From CBDCNP01 sp965222425 (GTDB lineage: Bacteria > Acidobacteriota > Vicinamibacteria > Marinacidobacterales > DATDRI01): 64,000 nt of DNA. The notes under the pieces were generated by a model. It had not been told where the DNA came from and ran no database searches. It saw only the letters and a program-made list of their open reading frames with translations. The stretch spans positions 744,001-808,000 of the forward strand of contig CBDCTW010000022.1 in NCBI GenBank assembly GCA_965222425.1, given 5' to 3'. Positions within the stretch are counted from its first letter, which is position 1. Each line of letters opens with the position of its first letter. The position numbers and the translations under genes were made by a program. Below, piece after piece: positions 9,392-18,351 of this stretch.

Positions 9392-10933
9392 TTGAAAAGG
9401 GGTGCGAAAGTGCGATTGTTCGAGCAGATCCGTGGCGAGTACGAGCACGGAGTAGGAACGATAAAGGGAGTGGCGAAGGAGTTCGGAGTACACCGTCGGA
9501 TGGTGCGTCAGGCGCTGGAGAGCGCGGTACCGCCGGAGCGTAAAGTCGCGGAGCGTGCGAGTCCGAAGCTTGAGGAAGTACGCGAGTTCATCGACGCGGT
9601 CCTGAAGGAGGACAAGCGAGCGCCTCGGAAGCAACGCCATACGGCTCGTCGTATCTGGTCCCGGTTGCGCGCCGAGCATCCGGAGCATGAGATTGGCGAA
9701 TCAACGGTACGTCGCTACGTCGCTCGTCGGAAGAGCGAGCTCGGCCTGAAGGACACAGAGATTTTTGTTCCGCAGAGCTACGCGTGGGGCGATGAAGGGC
9801 AAGTGGACTGGTACGAGGCGTACGCGCGGATCGGAGGTGAGCTCGAGAAGGTCCACACGCTCGTAGTCCGAAGCATGGCGGGAGGAGGCGCGTTGCATCG
9901 CGGCTATCCGCGTCCGACGCAACAAGCATTTTTCGAAGCGCAGGAGCATGCGTTCGAGTTCTTTGGTGGCGTGTTCCGCCGCATGCGCTACGACAACCTG
10001 TCACTCGCGGTCACTAAGATTCTGCGTGGTTATCAACGAGAGCAGACGGAGCGATTCGTGGCGTTTCGCTCCCATTGGGGATTCGACTCGGAGTTTTGTA
10101 ATCCGAGTCGAGGCAACGAGAAGGGCGGGGTGGAAAGCGAAGTCGGCTACTTCCGGCGCAACTATCTGACGCCGGTACCGGAGTTTTCGAACTGGGATGA
10201 GCTGAACGAGTATCTGCTCTCGTGCTGTCTCAAGGATGCGACGCGCCACATTAGCGGCAAGGAGCATGCTGTCGGAACAGCGATGGAGCTTGAACGGGAG
10301 CATCTGTTGCCATTGACCGTCGAGGGGTTCGATATCGAGGAGCGACGATTTGCAAAGGTGAACAAGAAAGGCTGCGTTCGAGTCGGCACGAACTGGTACT
10401 CGACTCCGTTGAAACGGGACCGGCGAGTTGTGGCCAAGCTACTGCCGTTGGAAGTTGAGATCTGGCACGAGGGCCACGTCGTGGCACGCCACGAGCGCTG
10501 CTACGGCCGCAGCCAGTCGATTTATGAACTCGAGCACTACTTGGATGTTCTGGTCAGGAAGCCTGGAGCGTTGGCCGGCTCGACGCCGCTCGCTCAATGG
10601 CGGGAGAAAGGTCGGTGGCCCACGAGCTACGACGAGTTGTGGTCCAAGCTGAATCGACGTCACGGGAAGCTCGAAGGAACCCGCCAGATGGTCGAGCTCG
10701 TGCAGCTCGGCCGCGAGCACGGCTACGACAAGCTGCGTGAGGCGGTGAGTCAAGCGCTCGAACTCGGCTGTACGGATGCTGAGGCGATCCGTCACCTCGT
10801 CGAATCATCAGTTCTTCGACGTGAGCAGGCGCAGGCTCTTGGCGATGTGGAGCTCGGAGAGCTCACGAAGTACGAACGTTCCTTGCCAGGTGTTGGCCAT
10901 TACAACGCGCTGATCGGCGAGGTGAACTCGTGA
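9392..10933 (+). CDS. istA: IS21 transposase IstA
   Basis: This 513-residue protein begins at a TTG preceded by GGAGAGGAGGGTC. The N-terminus has a helix-turn-helix (HGVGTIKGVAKEFGVHRRMV). The DDE integrase core follows: W-G-D-E-G-Q-V-D-W-Y around residue 130 carries the first Asp, MRYDNLSLAV the second, and NEKGGVESEVGYFRRN the Glu. The C-terminal Mu-type beta-barrel region (VRVGTNWYSTPLKRDRRVVA) is present. It performs strand cutting and joining together with the IstB ATPase. Its stop overlaps the istB start as GTGA. Confidence 0.93.
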   Translation: MKRGAKVRLFEQIRGEYEHGVGTIKGVAKEFGVHRRMVRQALESAVPPERKVAERASPKLEEVREFIDAVLKEDKRAPRKQRHTARRIWSRLRAEHPEHEIGESTVRRYVARRKSELGLKDTEIFVPQSYAWGDEGQVDWYEAYARIGGELEKVHTLVVRSMAGGGALHRGYPRPTQQAFFEAQEHAFEFFGGVFRRMRYDNLSLAVTKILRGYQREQTERFVAFRSHWGFDSEFCNPSRGNEKGGVESEVGYFRRNYLTPVPEFSNWDELNEYLLSCCLKDATRHISGKEHAVGTAMELEREHLLPLTVEGFDIEERRFAKVNKKGCVRVGTNWYSTPLKRDRRVVAKLLPLEVEIWHEGHVVARHERCYGRSQSIYELEHYLDVLVRKPGALAGSTPLAQWREKGRWPTSYDELWSKLNRRHGKLEGTRQMVELVQLGREHGYDKLREAVSQALELGCTDAEAIRHLVESSVLRREQAQALGDVELGELTKYERSLPGVGHYNALIGEVNS

Positions 10934-11703
10934 ACGCGAAGAGCATCGAGCTCCAGAGCATCCGTCAGCATTGCAAGACGCTTCGCATGCCGAGCGTGGC
11001 AACGCAGTTCCAGAAGATTGCCGAACAAGCGCAGCGCGACGAGCACAGCTATGTCCGCTACCTCGACGTGCTGCTCAGCGCCGAAGTCGAGGAGCGTGAA
11101 CACCGCGCGGTTCAAAGACGACTGAAGGAAGCACAACTACCGAGAGCGAAGACGCTCGAGGAGTTCGACTTCTCGCAATCGCCGAAGGTCTCCGCCCGTC
11201 GGATACGAGAACTGGCCGAAGGCGACTACATCGACCATGCACGGCCGGTTCTGTTTCTCGGCGATGCCGGCACAGGCAAGACTCATCTGGCCACGGCATT
11301 GTGTGTAGCGGCGTGCCAGCAACGTCGCCGCGTTCGCTTCACGACGGCCTCGAGACTCGTCAACGAACTCGTTGAAGCTAGGGAGGAGCACGAACTCTCG
11401 CGAGTGATCCGTCGCTACGCCCGCTACGAGTTGTTGTGCATCGACGAGCTCGGCTACGTCCCACTCGCCGATGTCGGCGCCGAGCTTCTGTTCCAAGTGG
11501 TTTCGGAACGATGCGAAAGGGCGGCGCTCGTGATCACCACCAACCTGCCCTTCTCGGAGTGGACCCAGGTGTTCACGAACGTCCGCCTGTGCAAGGCACT
11601 GCTCGACCGAGTCACGGACCAGGCGCACATACTCGAAACCGGCACCGAATCCTATCGGTTCCGGCGCACCCTGAAGAGCGAGAAAAAGACCATAAAGGCA
11701 TGA
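10930..11703 (+). CDS. istB: IS21 helper ATPase IstB
   Basis: The protein has 257 residues and starts with a GTG that overlaps the istA stop by four bases, giving translational coupling. It has the DnaC-like AAA+ signature: Walker A FLGDAGTGKTHLATALC, Walker B LLCIDELGYVPL and sensor-1-like ITTNLPFSEW. The length matches the IstB family. It remodels DNA and directs IstA to target sites. The 98 bases between its stop and the right repeat look non-coding. Confidence 0.93.
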   Translation: MNAKSIELQSIRQHCKTLRMPSVATQFQKIAEQAQRDEHSYVRYLDVLLSAEVEEREHRAVQRRLKEAQLPRAKTLEEFDFSQSPKVSARRIRELAEGDYIDHARPVLFLGDAGTGKTHLATALCVAACQQRRRVRFTTASRLVNELVEAREEHELSRVIRRYARYELLCIDELGYVPLADVGAELLFQVVSERCERAALVITTNLPFSEWTQVFTNVRLCKALLDRVTDQAHILETGTESYRFRRTLKSEKKTIKA

Positions 11704-11801
11704 GTTCGTTGGGTTTCACTAGCCGCGGCCTGCACTTCGTTCCGGCCGCGGAATAAGGAAAGGGGCTATCTTACAGCTCGTCTTTATTAATCAATAACTT
11801 A

Positions 11802-11834
11802 GGGTGGGCCAAATTAGATGAGCAAAGTGGGCCA
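11802..11834. repeat. Right terminal inverted repeat of the IS21 element
   Basis: The sequence starts GGGTGGGCCAAATTAGATG and is the inverted partner of 9309-9341. The short tract TTATTAATCAATAACTTA just inside it (about 11785-11801) is distinctly AT-rich compared with the surroundings. Confidence 0.85.
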
Positions 11835-11891
11835 GACCGAGTGGACAAACACAGCCGCACCCAAAACTCGGAGAGAAGCCAGGAGCCACTG

Positions 11892-12500
11892 ATGACGTCT
11901 ACTTTAATCAGGACTTATCGACGAGTCCGGTTCGGTGAGCCGCTGATCGTTGTCTCGGGCCTCCCCCGCTCTGGCACGTCCATGACCATGCAGATGCTGG
12001 AGTTCAGCGGGCTCGACATCGCCACCGACGGGATCCGAAAGCCGGGCGAGGACAATCCCAAAGGGTACTACGAGTACGAGCGGGTCAAGGACCTGGAGAA
12101 GGAGACCGACAAGTCCTATCTCAAGGAGTTCCGGGGAAAGATCATCAAGATCATCTCTTTCTTGTTAAAAGATCTTCCGGAGACGAACAACTACAAAGTG
12201 GTGTTCATGCGCCGAAACCTCGACGAGATTCTCGCCTCCCAAACGAAAATGCTGAAGAATCGGGGTGAGGCTTCAGAAAGCTCGGACGAGGAGATGTTGG
12301 AGCTCTACAAGAATCATCTCTGGAAAGTGAACTACCTGATGAAACACCGTTCCTGTTTCGAGTTTCTGGAGGTGAACTACAAGGACGTCGTCGAGAACCC
12401 GCGGCGCGAGGCCGCGCGTATTAGTGAGTTCTTGGGGAATCTCGACGTGGACAAGATGACGAGCGCCGTGGACGAGAAGCTTTATCGAAACCGCCGCTAG
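11892..12500 (+). CDS. Sulfotransferase-family protein
   Basis: The protein has 202 residues from the ATG at 11892, which has GGAG seven bases upstream; a GTG at 11841 is less likely. The PAPS-binding 5'-phosphosulfate loop is clear: IVVSGLPRSGTSMTMQMLE, residues about 17-35. A 3'-phosphate-binding-like segment follows (VVFMRRNLDEILASQTKML), then FLEVNYKDVVENPRREAARI, a pattern typical of bacterial sulfotransferase_3 family members. It probably transfers sulfate from PAPS to a small molecule or glycan. The gene starts only about 60 bases after the IS21 end, so its native promoter may have been lost. Confidence 0.8.
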   Translation: MTSTLIRTYRRVRFGEPLIVVSGLPRSGTSMTMQMLEFSGLDIATDGIRKPGEDNPKGYYEYERVKDLEKETDKSYLKEFRGKIIKIISFLLKDLPETNNYKVVFMRRNLDEILASQTKMLKNRGEASESSDEEMLELYKNHLWKVNYLMKHRSCFEFLEVNYKDVVENPRREAARISEFLGNLDVDKMTSAVDEKLYRNRR

Positions 12501-12544
12501 TGAACGTCGAGAATCTTCTCGAGGATTGCGCTGGAATGACCACC

Positions 12545-12605
12545 CGCCTCCGCCGAGGCTACGGCGGGGTTTCGCTAAAGCTCAAAGAGCGAAGGCGGAA
12601 GCGCG
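12545..12605. repeat. Possible degenerate dispersed repeat in a non-coding gap
   Basis: The only structure in the gap 12501-12723 is a CG-rich stretch with CCGCCTCCGCCGAGGCTACG and TTCGCTAAAGCTC...GAGCGAAGGCGGAAG, which can fold on itself. It resembles the short CTCCGCTAAAGC-type dispersed repeats common in some acidobacterial genomes. A small hairpin (CGAGAATCTTCTCG, 12508-12521) lies just after the sulfotransferase stop but lacks a T run. Confidence 0.3.
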
Positions 12606-12723
12606 ACGCCGAGGTTCACGAAGGGCGGCCAATGCTCTAGGCTAGGCTATTACGCTCACTCCCGATACTTCTTGGGGTTTCCAGGCACCGCCGTCATCCT
12701 TGGCGAGATTAGTTGGAACGGCA

Positions 12724-13431
12724 TTAGAACTTCCGACGCCTTTTTATGCTCAGCCCTAACGCATCGCTGAGCATAATCTCGATCTCGGTATAGCCCTCCC
12801 GTCGCGCGATCATTAGGGGAGTAAGTCCCCTTCTCTCGATCCTGGGGTTGGCGCCTGCGTCCAGAAGCGCCCTGACGATATCGGGACGGCGTTCCACCGT
12901 GGCAAGCATCAGGGCCGAGGACTCGTCCTCGTTCTTCAGGTTCTTATGCGCTCCAGCCTCGAGCAAAACTTGGAGCGCGTCGAGATGACCCCAGAGGGCC
13001 GCCATCATCAAAGAGGTCGTGCGAGAGTTCGTCTTGCTGTTGACGTCGGCACCTCGCTCGATCAGAGTGCGGACGACCGCCGCATCCCCCGTTCCGGCCG
13101 CGACGTGCAATGCCGTCGAGCCATTCTCGATCATCGCTTGAGGGTCGGCTCCGCCCTCGAGCAAACCGCGTACCGCAGCCTCTTTTCCAGAGACGACCGC
13201 CAACATGAGTACCGAGGATCCGTCCTCGTCCCGGAGGTTCGGGTCAACGCCAGCTTCCAGGAGATCGGGTATCTCGTCAGCGTCCCCTTGTTTGGCAGCC
13301 TCGATCAAAGCCTCGTTGGGATCCCCCTGACACGCCGCGAGCACGGCTATGAGACCGGCGAGAAACGCGATACGGACCACCTTTACCAGTGTACCGCACG
13401 CTGACGCTGGAAGAGCCGACCCCCATCGCAT
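12724..13431 (-). CDS. Ankyrin-repeat lipoprotein
   Basis: The N-terminus has a lipoprotein signal (VRIAFLAGLIAVLAACQGD). Five ankyrin repeats follow: ALIEAAKQGDADEIPDLLEA, SVLMLAVVSGKEAAVRGLLE, TALHVAAGTGDAAVVRTLIE, SLMMAALWGHLDALQVLLEA and ALMLATVERRPDIVRALLDA, plus a terminal PLMIARREGYTEIEIML. It should be a periplasmic or surface-tethered protein-interaction module. The start is uncertain: Met codons at 13449, 13431 or a later GTG are possible. The most upstream ones leave almost no space to the divergent gene at 13468, so I prefer the shorter form. Confidence 0.8.
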   Translation of the reverse strand: MRWGSALPASACGTLVKVVRIAFLAGLIAVLAACQGDPNEALIEAAKQGDADEIPDLLEAGVDPNLRDEDGSSVLMLAVVSGKEAAVRGLLEGGADPQAMIENGSTALHVAAGTGDAAVVRTLIERGADVNSKTNSRTTSLMMAALWGHLDALQVLLEAGAHKNLKNEDESSALMLATVERRPDIVRALLDAGANPRIERRGLTPLMIARREGYTEIEIMLSDALGLSIKRRRKF

Positions 13432-13467
13432 TGCAAGATCTAACCCCATGAAGTATGAAGTCGCGGC

Positions 13468-15348
13468 ATGAAGAACATTACTAGGCGAGATTTCTTCAAC
13501 GCCACCCTCATCGGTGCAGAAGCTTCCTTGCTCCACGCCCCTCCTCCCTCGCACGCGTTTGCGCAACCCCTAGATGATTCCTGGTACGGATTCGGTGGGG
13601 TCGGTGATTACGCAAGCTCACACGGCAACACACCCGAAGTCGTACGCGTCGCACATGAAGTTCGGGATGGGCTCTACGATCGACCCCCGGCCGACGCGAT
13701 CGACACCGGAGAAGTCTTCGACCTGGTGATCGTCGGCGGGGGCATGAGCGGCCTGGGAGCCGCGTATGAGTTCAAGAAACGGAAGCGCTAGGGCCAGTCC
13801 TGCCTGATTCTGGAGAACCATCCGATCTTCGGAGGCGAAGCGAAGCGGAACGAGTTCCTCGTGAACGGACAGAGGCTCATCGGCCCACAGGGCTCTAACG
13901 ACTTCGGTATTCCGCAAGAGTCAGGCGGTCCGGTTGACGAATACTTCACCGCGCTCCAAATTCCTCGGCGTTTCGATTACCAACCTTGGGATAAGACTCG
14001 AAAAGCACTTCGCTTCGGGCTGGATAACTACGGCCCGATGTTCTGGACGGAAGAAGATCTCAGCGTCGGATACTTCTTCGATGATGCAGCCACCGGCGAC
14101 GCGCCACGGTGGACCGTGTCTCCTTGGGCTCGAGGCCTCGAAGGTGTGCCGTTCCCAGAGAACGTGAAAAAGGATCTTTTGACCTGGAGGAACACCGAGG
14201 CCAGGCCGTATCAGGGAGACGACCTGCCGGGCTACCTGGACTCGATGACCTACCAGCACTACATCGAGGAGGTGCTCGGTCTTGACCCCCAGGTGACGGA
14301 GTACGCCCATCCGCTCCTAGCGGGCGCGATCGGCCTCGGCTGTGACGCCTTGTCCGCGTACTCGGCATACCAGATTGGTCTACCTGGCGTACGCGCCTAC
14401 TCTTCGCGATCTCGTCTGGGCTCCCGAACGCTCCACTCTTTTCCTGGCGGGAACGACGGCGTGGCCCGGTTCTTCGTCAAGTTTCTCATCCCGGACGCTA
14501 TTCACGGCGCTCACAACTTTCCCGACATCCTGAACCGGGGCGTGAACTTCGACGCAGTGGATCGCGCAGGCAACTCGGTCCGGATACGGGCCAGTGCGAC
14601 GGTGGTCTGCGTCGAGCACGACGGCCCTCCCCATAGCTCCGAGCACGTATTGGTGACCTACGTTCGTGACGGCAAGCCATACCGTCTCAAGGCTCGCGGC
14701 GTCGTCATGGCGTCCGGCGGCTGGATCAATCGCAGCATCGTACGAGATCTCCCCGGTGAGCACATGGAAGCCTACAAACAGTTCCACCACTCTCCCATAT
14801 TGGTGGTGAACGTCGCCCTCACGAACTGGAGGTTTCTCTACAAGCTCGGCATCACCGCTTGCCGCTGGTTCGATGGATTTGGGTTCTCCTGCAACATCCG
14901 GCAGCCTATGATCGTCGGGGATCACCGACCGCCCCTCGATCCCGACGAGCCCATCGTGATGACGTTCTATGTTCCTTTTTATTACCCCGGCCGCGCGATC
15001 GAAGTACAAGGTCGATACGGGGCGTCACGGTTGCTGGCAACGAGCTTCCACGAATACGAACAACAGATTCGAGAACAGATGGTCCGACTATTCGGGCGAG
15101 CCGGCTTTGACCCCTCCCGTGACATCGCCGGGCTCATCCTGAATCGGTGGGGGCACGCCTACGTGAATCCGCAGCCCGGCTTCTACTTCGGACAATACGG
15201 AAAACCCGCGCCACGGGAGATCATCCGAAATCGCTTTGGGCGGATGGCCTTCGGCCACTCGGAGCTCAACGGCCATCAAAACTGGGTCGTCGCCGTGGGA
15301 GAAGGAAGGCGTGCGGCGGGCCAGGTGTTCGTGCCGGACGCCAAGTAA
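13468..15348 (+). pseudogene. Spermidine dehydrogenase-like flavoprotein split by one TAG
   Basis: The frame starts with a Tat-type signal (ITRRDFFNATLIGAEASLLH). It holds a dinucleotide-binding FAD motif (FDLVIVGGGMSGLGAAYEF), then NHPIFGGEAKRNEFLVNGQR. Together with the C-terminal RMAFGHSELNGHQNWVVAVG these match the secreted SpdH-like NAD(P)/FAD-binding family. One TAG at 13789-13791 interrupts an otherwise open frame of about 626 codons, between FKKRKR and GQSCLILENH. The break lies just inside the FAD domain, so neither part should work alone. The stop may be a recent mutation. Expected role: oxidation of a polyamine or similar amine outside the cytoplasm. Confidence 0.75.
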
Positions 15349-15355
15349 GGCCACT

Positions 15356-15437
15356 ATCAAAGTAGCCAGGCGTCCTTCAGAGGACCCTGCGGGACGCCAA
15401 AATACGAAGTTGCCAATAATCAAAGTGGCTAGGCGTC
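15356..15437. repeat. Direct repeat pair and hairpin between convergent genes
   Basis: ATCAAAGTAGCCAGGCGTC (near 15357) recurs as ATCAAAGTGGCTAGGCGTC (near 15419); the second copy overlaps the stop codon of the NYN gene. Between them GGCGTCC (15369-15375) pairs with GGACGCC (15392-15398). There is no T run, so this is a weak terminator candidate at best. Confidence 0.4.
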
Positions 15438-16202
15438 GGTGGCTGCCTCGTCAAATCCAGTAACAATATAGGTACCGCTTCTCTTGTCTTTGCTGATCTT
15501 GATGAGTCCTAGCCGCGCCGCGTCTTCGAGCAGATTGTTGAACCGACTGTAGCCGTAATAGGACTCGCTGAAGGATGGATGCTTTCGCTTGATGGTCTGC
15601 TTGATCATCGAACCCCAGATGACTTCCTTATTTTCGCGCTCGAGGGCTTCGATAGCGTCCAAGACTAGCTTGAAGCATTGTTGCTTCTTCTTGGGGAGCT
15701 TGGCCATGCGGGGAAGTTCGCGAGGCGTTTGCCTGACCAAATCGTCATAATAAATGAACTCGTCGCAGTTCGACGCCAAAAGTTCGGAGGTAGAGTTCTT
15801 GACCCCCACGCCGATCACCGTCTTGTCGTTCTCTTTCAGCTTCGAGACTAACGGAACGAAATCGCTGTCCCCCGAGGCGATCACGAAGTAGTTCACGTGC
15901 TCCTTGGAGTAGGACAGGTCGATGGCGTCGACCACCATTTTAATATCGGCGCTGTTCTTGCCGCTGTAATGTCGTTGCGGGATGTCGATGAGCTCGATGC
16001 CCGCTTCGTGGAAGGGACGCTTGAAGTCTCGGTAGCTGCCCCAGTCGGCATAGGCCTTCTTGACGATGATCTTGCCCTTTTCCACGAGCCGCTCCAGGAC
16101 TCGGCTGATCTCGAAGCCTTTGCCCTTGAGCTTCGCGTCCCTCACCCCGAGTGCAATGTTCTCGAGGTCAACGAACAGGGCGAGCTTGGGTTCTTCTGCC
16201 AT
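15429..16202 (-). CDS. NYN-domain ribonuclease-like protein with C-terminal LOTUS domain
   Basis: This 257-residue cytosolic protein has a PIN-like NYN domain (LabA/DUF88 type). Acidic residues are at ALFVDLENIALG, KNSADIKMVVDAIDL and VIASGDSDFVPLVSKL, which together would bind Mg2+ for RNA cleavage. From about residue 170, the segment LVLDAIEALERENKEVIWGS to GLIKISKDKRSGTYIV fits an OST-HTH/LOTUS winged helix, a domain known to bind RNA. The domain order is typical of bacterial NYN-LOTUS proteins, whose targets are largely unknown. It stands alone between convergent and same-strand genes. The start at 16202 is the natural one (MAEEPKLALF). Confidence 0.85.
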   Translation of the reverse strand: MAEEPKLALFVDLENIALGVRDAKLKGKGFEISRVLERLVEKGKIIVKKAYADWGSYRDFKRPFHEAGIELIDIPQRHYSGKNSADIKMVVDAIDLSYSKEHVNYFVIASGDSDFVPLVSKLKENDKTVIGVGVKNSTSELLASNCDEFIYYDDLVRQTPRELPRMAKLPKKKQQCFKLVLDAIEALERENKEVIWGSMIKQTIKRKHPSFSESYYGYSRFNNLLEDAARLGLIKISKDKRSGTYIVTGFDEAATDA

Positions 16203-16266
16203 GGAAACCGTGAGACCTACTCTATTACAGGCGAGGCCAGTATGGCTAGCGGTGAGACGGTAGACC

Positions 16267-17265
16267 TCAGGCGGTGCCGATCTCGTCGCGGGTTTTGTCG
16301 TGGCGCCGCTTCAGCTCACCGTTCCAGGGAGGCGTCACGACAGTGACGTCTCCCTCGCACTGGGTCTGGCACGCGAGGCGAATCAGAGGCTTCGAGTCGT
16401 CGGCTCCGTTGACCGCGTCGTATCCGAAGTAGTTCAACCGCTCTTTTTCAAAGTCGGAGATGTCGGACAGGTTGGCGTTCCCCTGGATCACCCCGACCCA
16501 ACAATATCCGCAAGATGCGACACGGCACTCCACTGGGATCGGTCCGTCGATGCAACGATAATCCATCGCCCGGTAGTCGCGCGTGTCGCTCGCCGCCGCC
16601 ATAGCCAAGTCCTGTCCGTGTCGGGCTTCAAAGAACCCGTCTGGTTTGCTCTCGTCCCAAACCACTCGATAGCTCTGCCCCAGACCCTTCAGGTACCGGA
16701 TCAACGCTCCCCCACTCTTCTTTTGGCGCTTCCTGACAACTTCGTCAGGCCTGTGGGAGGCCCAAGATCTGGGAGCGGATTTTTCGGCGACGGCGGCAAA
16801 AGATTCCATTCCCACTTGCTGTAAGATCATGAACGCGACCACGGTAATACCCAGAACGATCGATTCGGGGATCTTTTCATGGGATGCTACACCGCTTGCG
16901 ACTTCTCGAATGCGCTGCTCGAGGCTCTTGCCCTCCGGCTTGTTGTAACCCTCGGCATGCGCCAGCACCGCTTTCTTAACGACCGGCCGATACCGGGAGC
17001 CGTAGAGAAAGTCGACGGACTCGTCGATCTGTTCGTCGAGTTGCCACTTTCCTTCCAGATCCATCACCCGCGCCATCTCCTCGGGTCCTGGAGACTCGCC
17101 GAGCGTGTCCTTGAGCTCGAGAGGCCAGAAGCCGAACCAGATGCGGCTCGCGGTCTGGTCGACGGGATGAATAGAAGGAACTAGGCTACTCAATACTTTG
17201 TTCCATGTCTGCTGATTGTGTTCTTGCAGAAAGGAAACGAATCGACTCTTTTCTTTGACGCTCAT
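16267..17265 (-). CDS. Protein with C-terminal [2Fe-2S] ferredoxin domain
   Basis: The C-terminal 110 residues hold a plant-type ferredoxin cluster site: VECRVASCGYCWVGVI, then the fourth Cys in RLACQTQCEGDVTVV. A hydrophobic helix (IVLGITVVAFMILQQVG) sits mid-protein, so the ferredoxin domain is probably membrane-tethered. The N-terminal part is rich in charged helices and not recognised. The start is open: Met codons at 17415-17418 overlap the start of the divergent ATPase gene, while the Met at 17265 (MSVKEKSRFVSFLQ) leaves a 150-bp promoter region and has AAGGAG 15 bases upstream. I chose 17265; a longer form of up to 383 residues is possible. Confidence 0.65.
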   Translation of the reverse strand: MSVKEKSRFVSFLQEHNQQTWNKVLSSLVPSIHPVDQTASRIWFGFWPLELKDTLGESPGPEEMARVMDLEGKWQLDEQIDESVDFLYGSRYRPVVKKAVLAHAEGYNKPEGKSLEQRIREVASGVASHEKIPESIVLGITVVAFMILQQVGMESFAAVAEKSAPRSWASHRPDEVVRKRQKKSGGALIRYLKGLGQSYRVVWDESKPDGFFEARHGQDLAMAAASDTRDYRAMDYRCIDGPIPVECRVASCGYCWVGVIQGNANLSDISDFEKERLNYFGYDAVNGADDSKPLIRLACQTQCEGDVTVVTPPWNGELKRRHDKTRDEIGTA

Positions 17266-17416
17266 CGACTTCTTTGAAAACTCCTTAGGGGACCCCTCCC
17301 CCGACAGGTCCAAGACGCCCCATCCTAGCACAACGGGTTCTCGACCTCCCGCCGGGGTTGCGGAGAGCACATAATAAGGTAGAGTACGGGGCGGCAGTAA
17401 AGGAGAACGCTTCATC

Positions 17417-18022
17417 ATGAACATGTATCTCAAGATCTTAGCCCACCCGGTGTTTGTCGATCTCGGCTTCCACATGCCCATGATCGTGGATCTGTCTCAC
17501 CCTTTGATCCTGCTCCAGGGAGAGAACGCATCCGGGAAGTCGACACTTCTCCAATCGTTGTATATGGCTTTCAGGGGAGAACAGACCGACGGGTATGTGT
17601 ACAAGAGCGAGCTCAAAGGCATCGACCCCAAGAAGACTTTCTTGTTCGATGCCGAGCAGCACAATCCCCGCAACCAGCTCGGCTTCTTCGAGAACCAGCC
17701 TCAGATGAAGGAATTCCTTGAAATGGCCAGTCATGGTCAAGTGATGTTGACCCTCTTCAAGGAGAGCTTTCCCAAGTTGCCGGACGGTACAGTACTCCTC
17801 CTCGACGAGCCTGAAATGGCGCTTTCGACGTCCAATCAGAGACGAGTGCTCAAGATGCTCCTGGAGCTCGTGGACCAGAAGAACTTCCGGATCATCGCCG
17901 CCACCCACTCCCCGACCCTGATCGAGGCCAAAGAGACGTACGTGATCAACCTGGATAACCACATCAATAAGAACGTGATCCCCAGCAACATGGGAGTCGA
18001 AGGACAGAGCACCCTGCATTAG
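17417..18022 (+). CDS. Small AAA/ABC-type ATPase
   Basis: The protein is 201 residues long and begins at an ATG 12 bases after AAGGAG. Walker A is LLQGENASGKSTLLQSLYMA, Walker B VLLLDEPEMALS, and a histidine switch follows in IIAATHSPTLIEA. This is the compact core of the AAA_15/AAA_21 group related to RecF, SMC and OLD proteins. There is no Toprim domain and no room for a long coiled coil. Such stand-alone ATPases are often repair- or defence-linked, but no partner nuclease is adjacent. It is divergent from the ferredoxin-domain gene. Confidence 0.8.
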   Translation: MNMYLKILAHPVFVDLGFHMPMIVDLSHPLILLQGENASGKSTLLQSLYMAFRGEQTDGYVYKSELKGIDPKKTFLFDAEQHNPRNQLGFFENQPQMKEFLEMASHGQVMLTLFKESFPKLPDGTVLLLDEPEMALSTSNQRRVLKMLLELVDQKNFRIIAATHSPTLIEAKETYVINLDNHINKNVIPSNMGVEGQSTLH

Positions 18023-18351
18023 CCGCACGCCTAACTTTAATCAAGACAATCAATTACGGGCTGACCGCGCGATCGCGGGAAATCTCCGACGGTCTTAAAG
18101 TCTTGCAAACAAAGCACTTTTAGGTTGGATGGGCGGTTTCCCGACCTCCGGGGGCCGTTCAATGGCCCGGCGGGCCCTTACAGTCCGGATTCCGGCTAGT
18201 TCGTTGATTTCTGGTAGCTTACGCGGTTCGACTCCCCTATTCTGTATCGCGTGTCAAATCATGTGTTCGTCTATGGTAGTGGGAGAATACAACTTATTTC
18301 TCAGAATCCCACAAACATGACCGCCCTATAACCCAAGAGGTGGATTTTCTC
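18023..18351. other. Untranslated region upstream of the radical SAM gene
   Basis: About 330 bases without a supported gene. A GC-rich self-complementary tract (GGGGGCCGTTCAATGGCCC and following GGCGGGCCC, about 18154-18178) should fold strongly in a transcript. An AAGAGGTGGA box lies just before the ATG at 18352. I do not recognise a riboswitch class. Confidence 0.4.

Larger units (their letters stand above)
9309..11834 (+). mobile_element. IS21-family insertion sequence
   Basis: The element is bounded by 33-bp imperfect inverted repeats (9309-9341 and 11802-11834; 29 of 33 bases agree) and carries overlapping istA and istB genes, the hallmark of IS21. Its length is about 2.5 kb. Both genes look intact. 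It sits between the start of the phosphodiesterase operon and a sulfotransferase gene on the other strand, so it probably displaced their shared upstream region. No convincing target-site duplication is seen next to the repeats, so the exact ends could be off by a few bases. Confidence 0.9.

Noticed and set aside
13921..15009. Long open frames antisense to the SpdH-like gene and similar long antisense frames elsewhere (5125-6093, 6981-8138, 49236-50606, 53397-54437)
   Set aside because: They mirror strongly conserved genes on the other strand and show no family motifs; they are a by-product of high GC codon use.
15369..15398. Hairpin between the SpdH-like and NYN genes as a terminator
   Set aside because: The stem is only 7 bp with a long loop, and there is no T run on either strand.
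18228..18240. GGTTCGACTCCC, like the T-loop of a tRNA or tmRNA, upstream of the radical SAM gene
   Set aside because: The flanking bases do not form a 5-bp T stem, and no acceptor or anticodon stem can be built around it.
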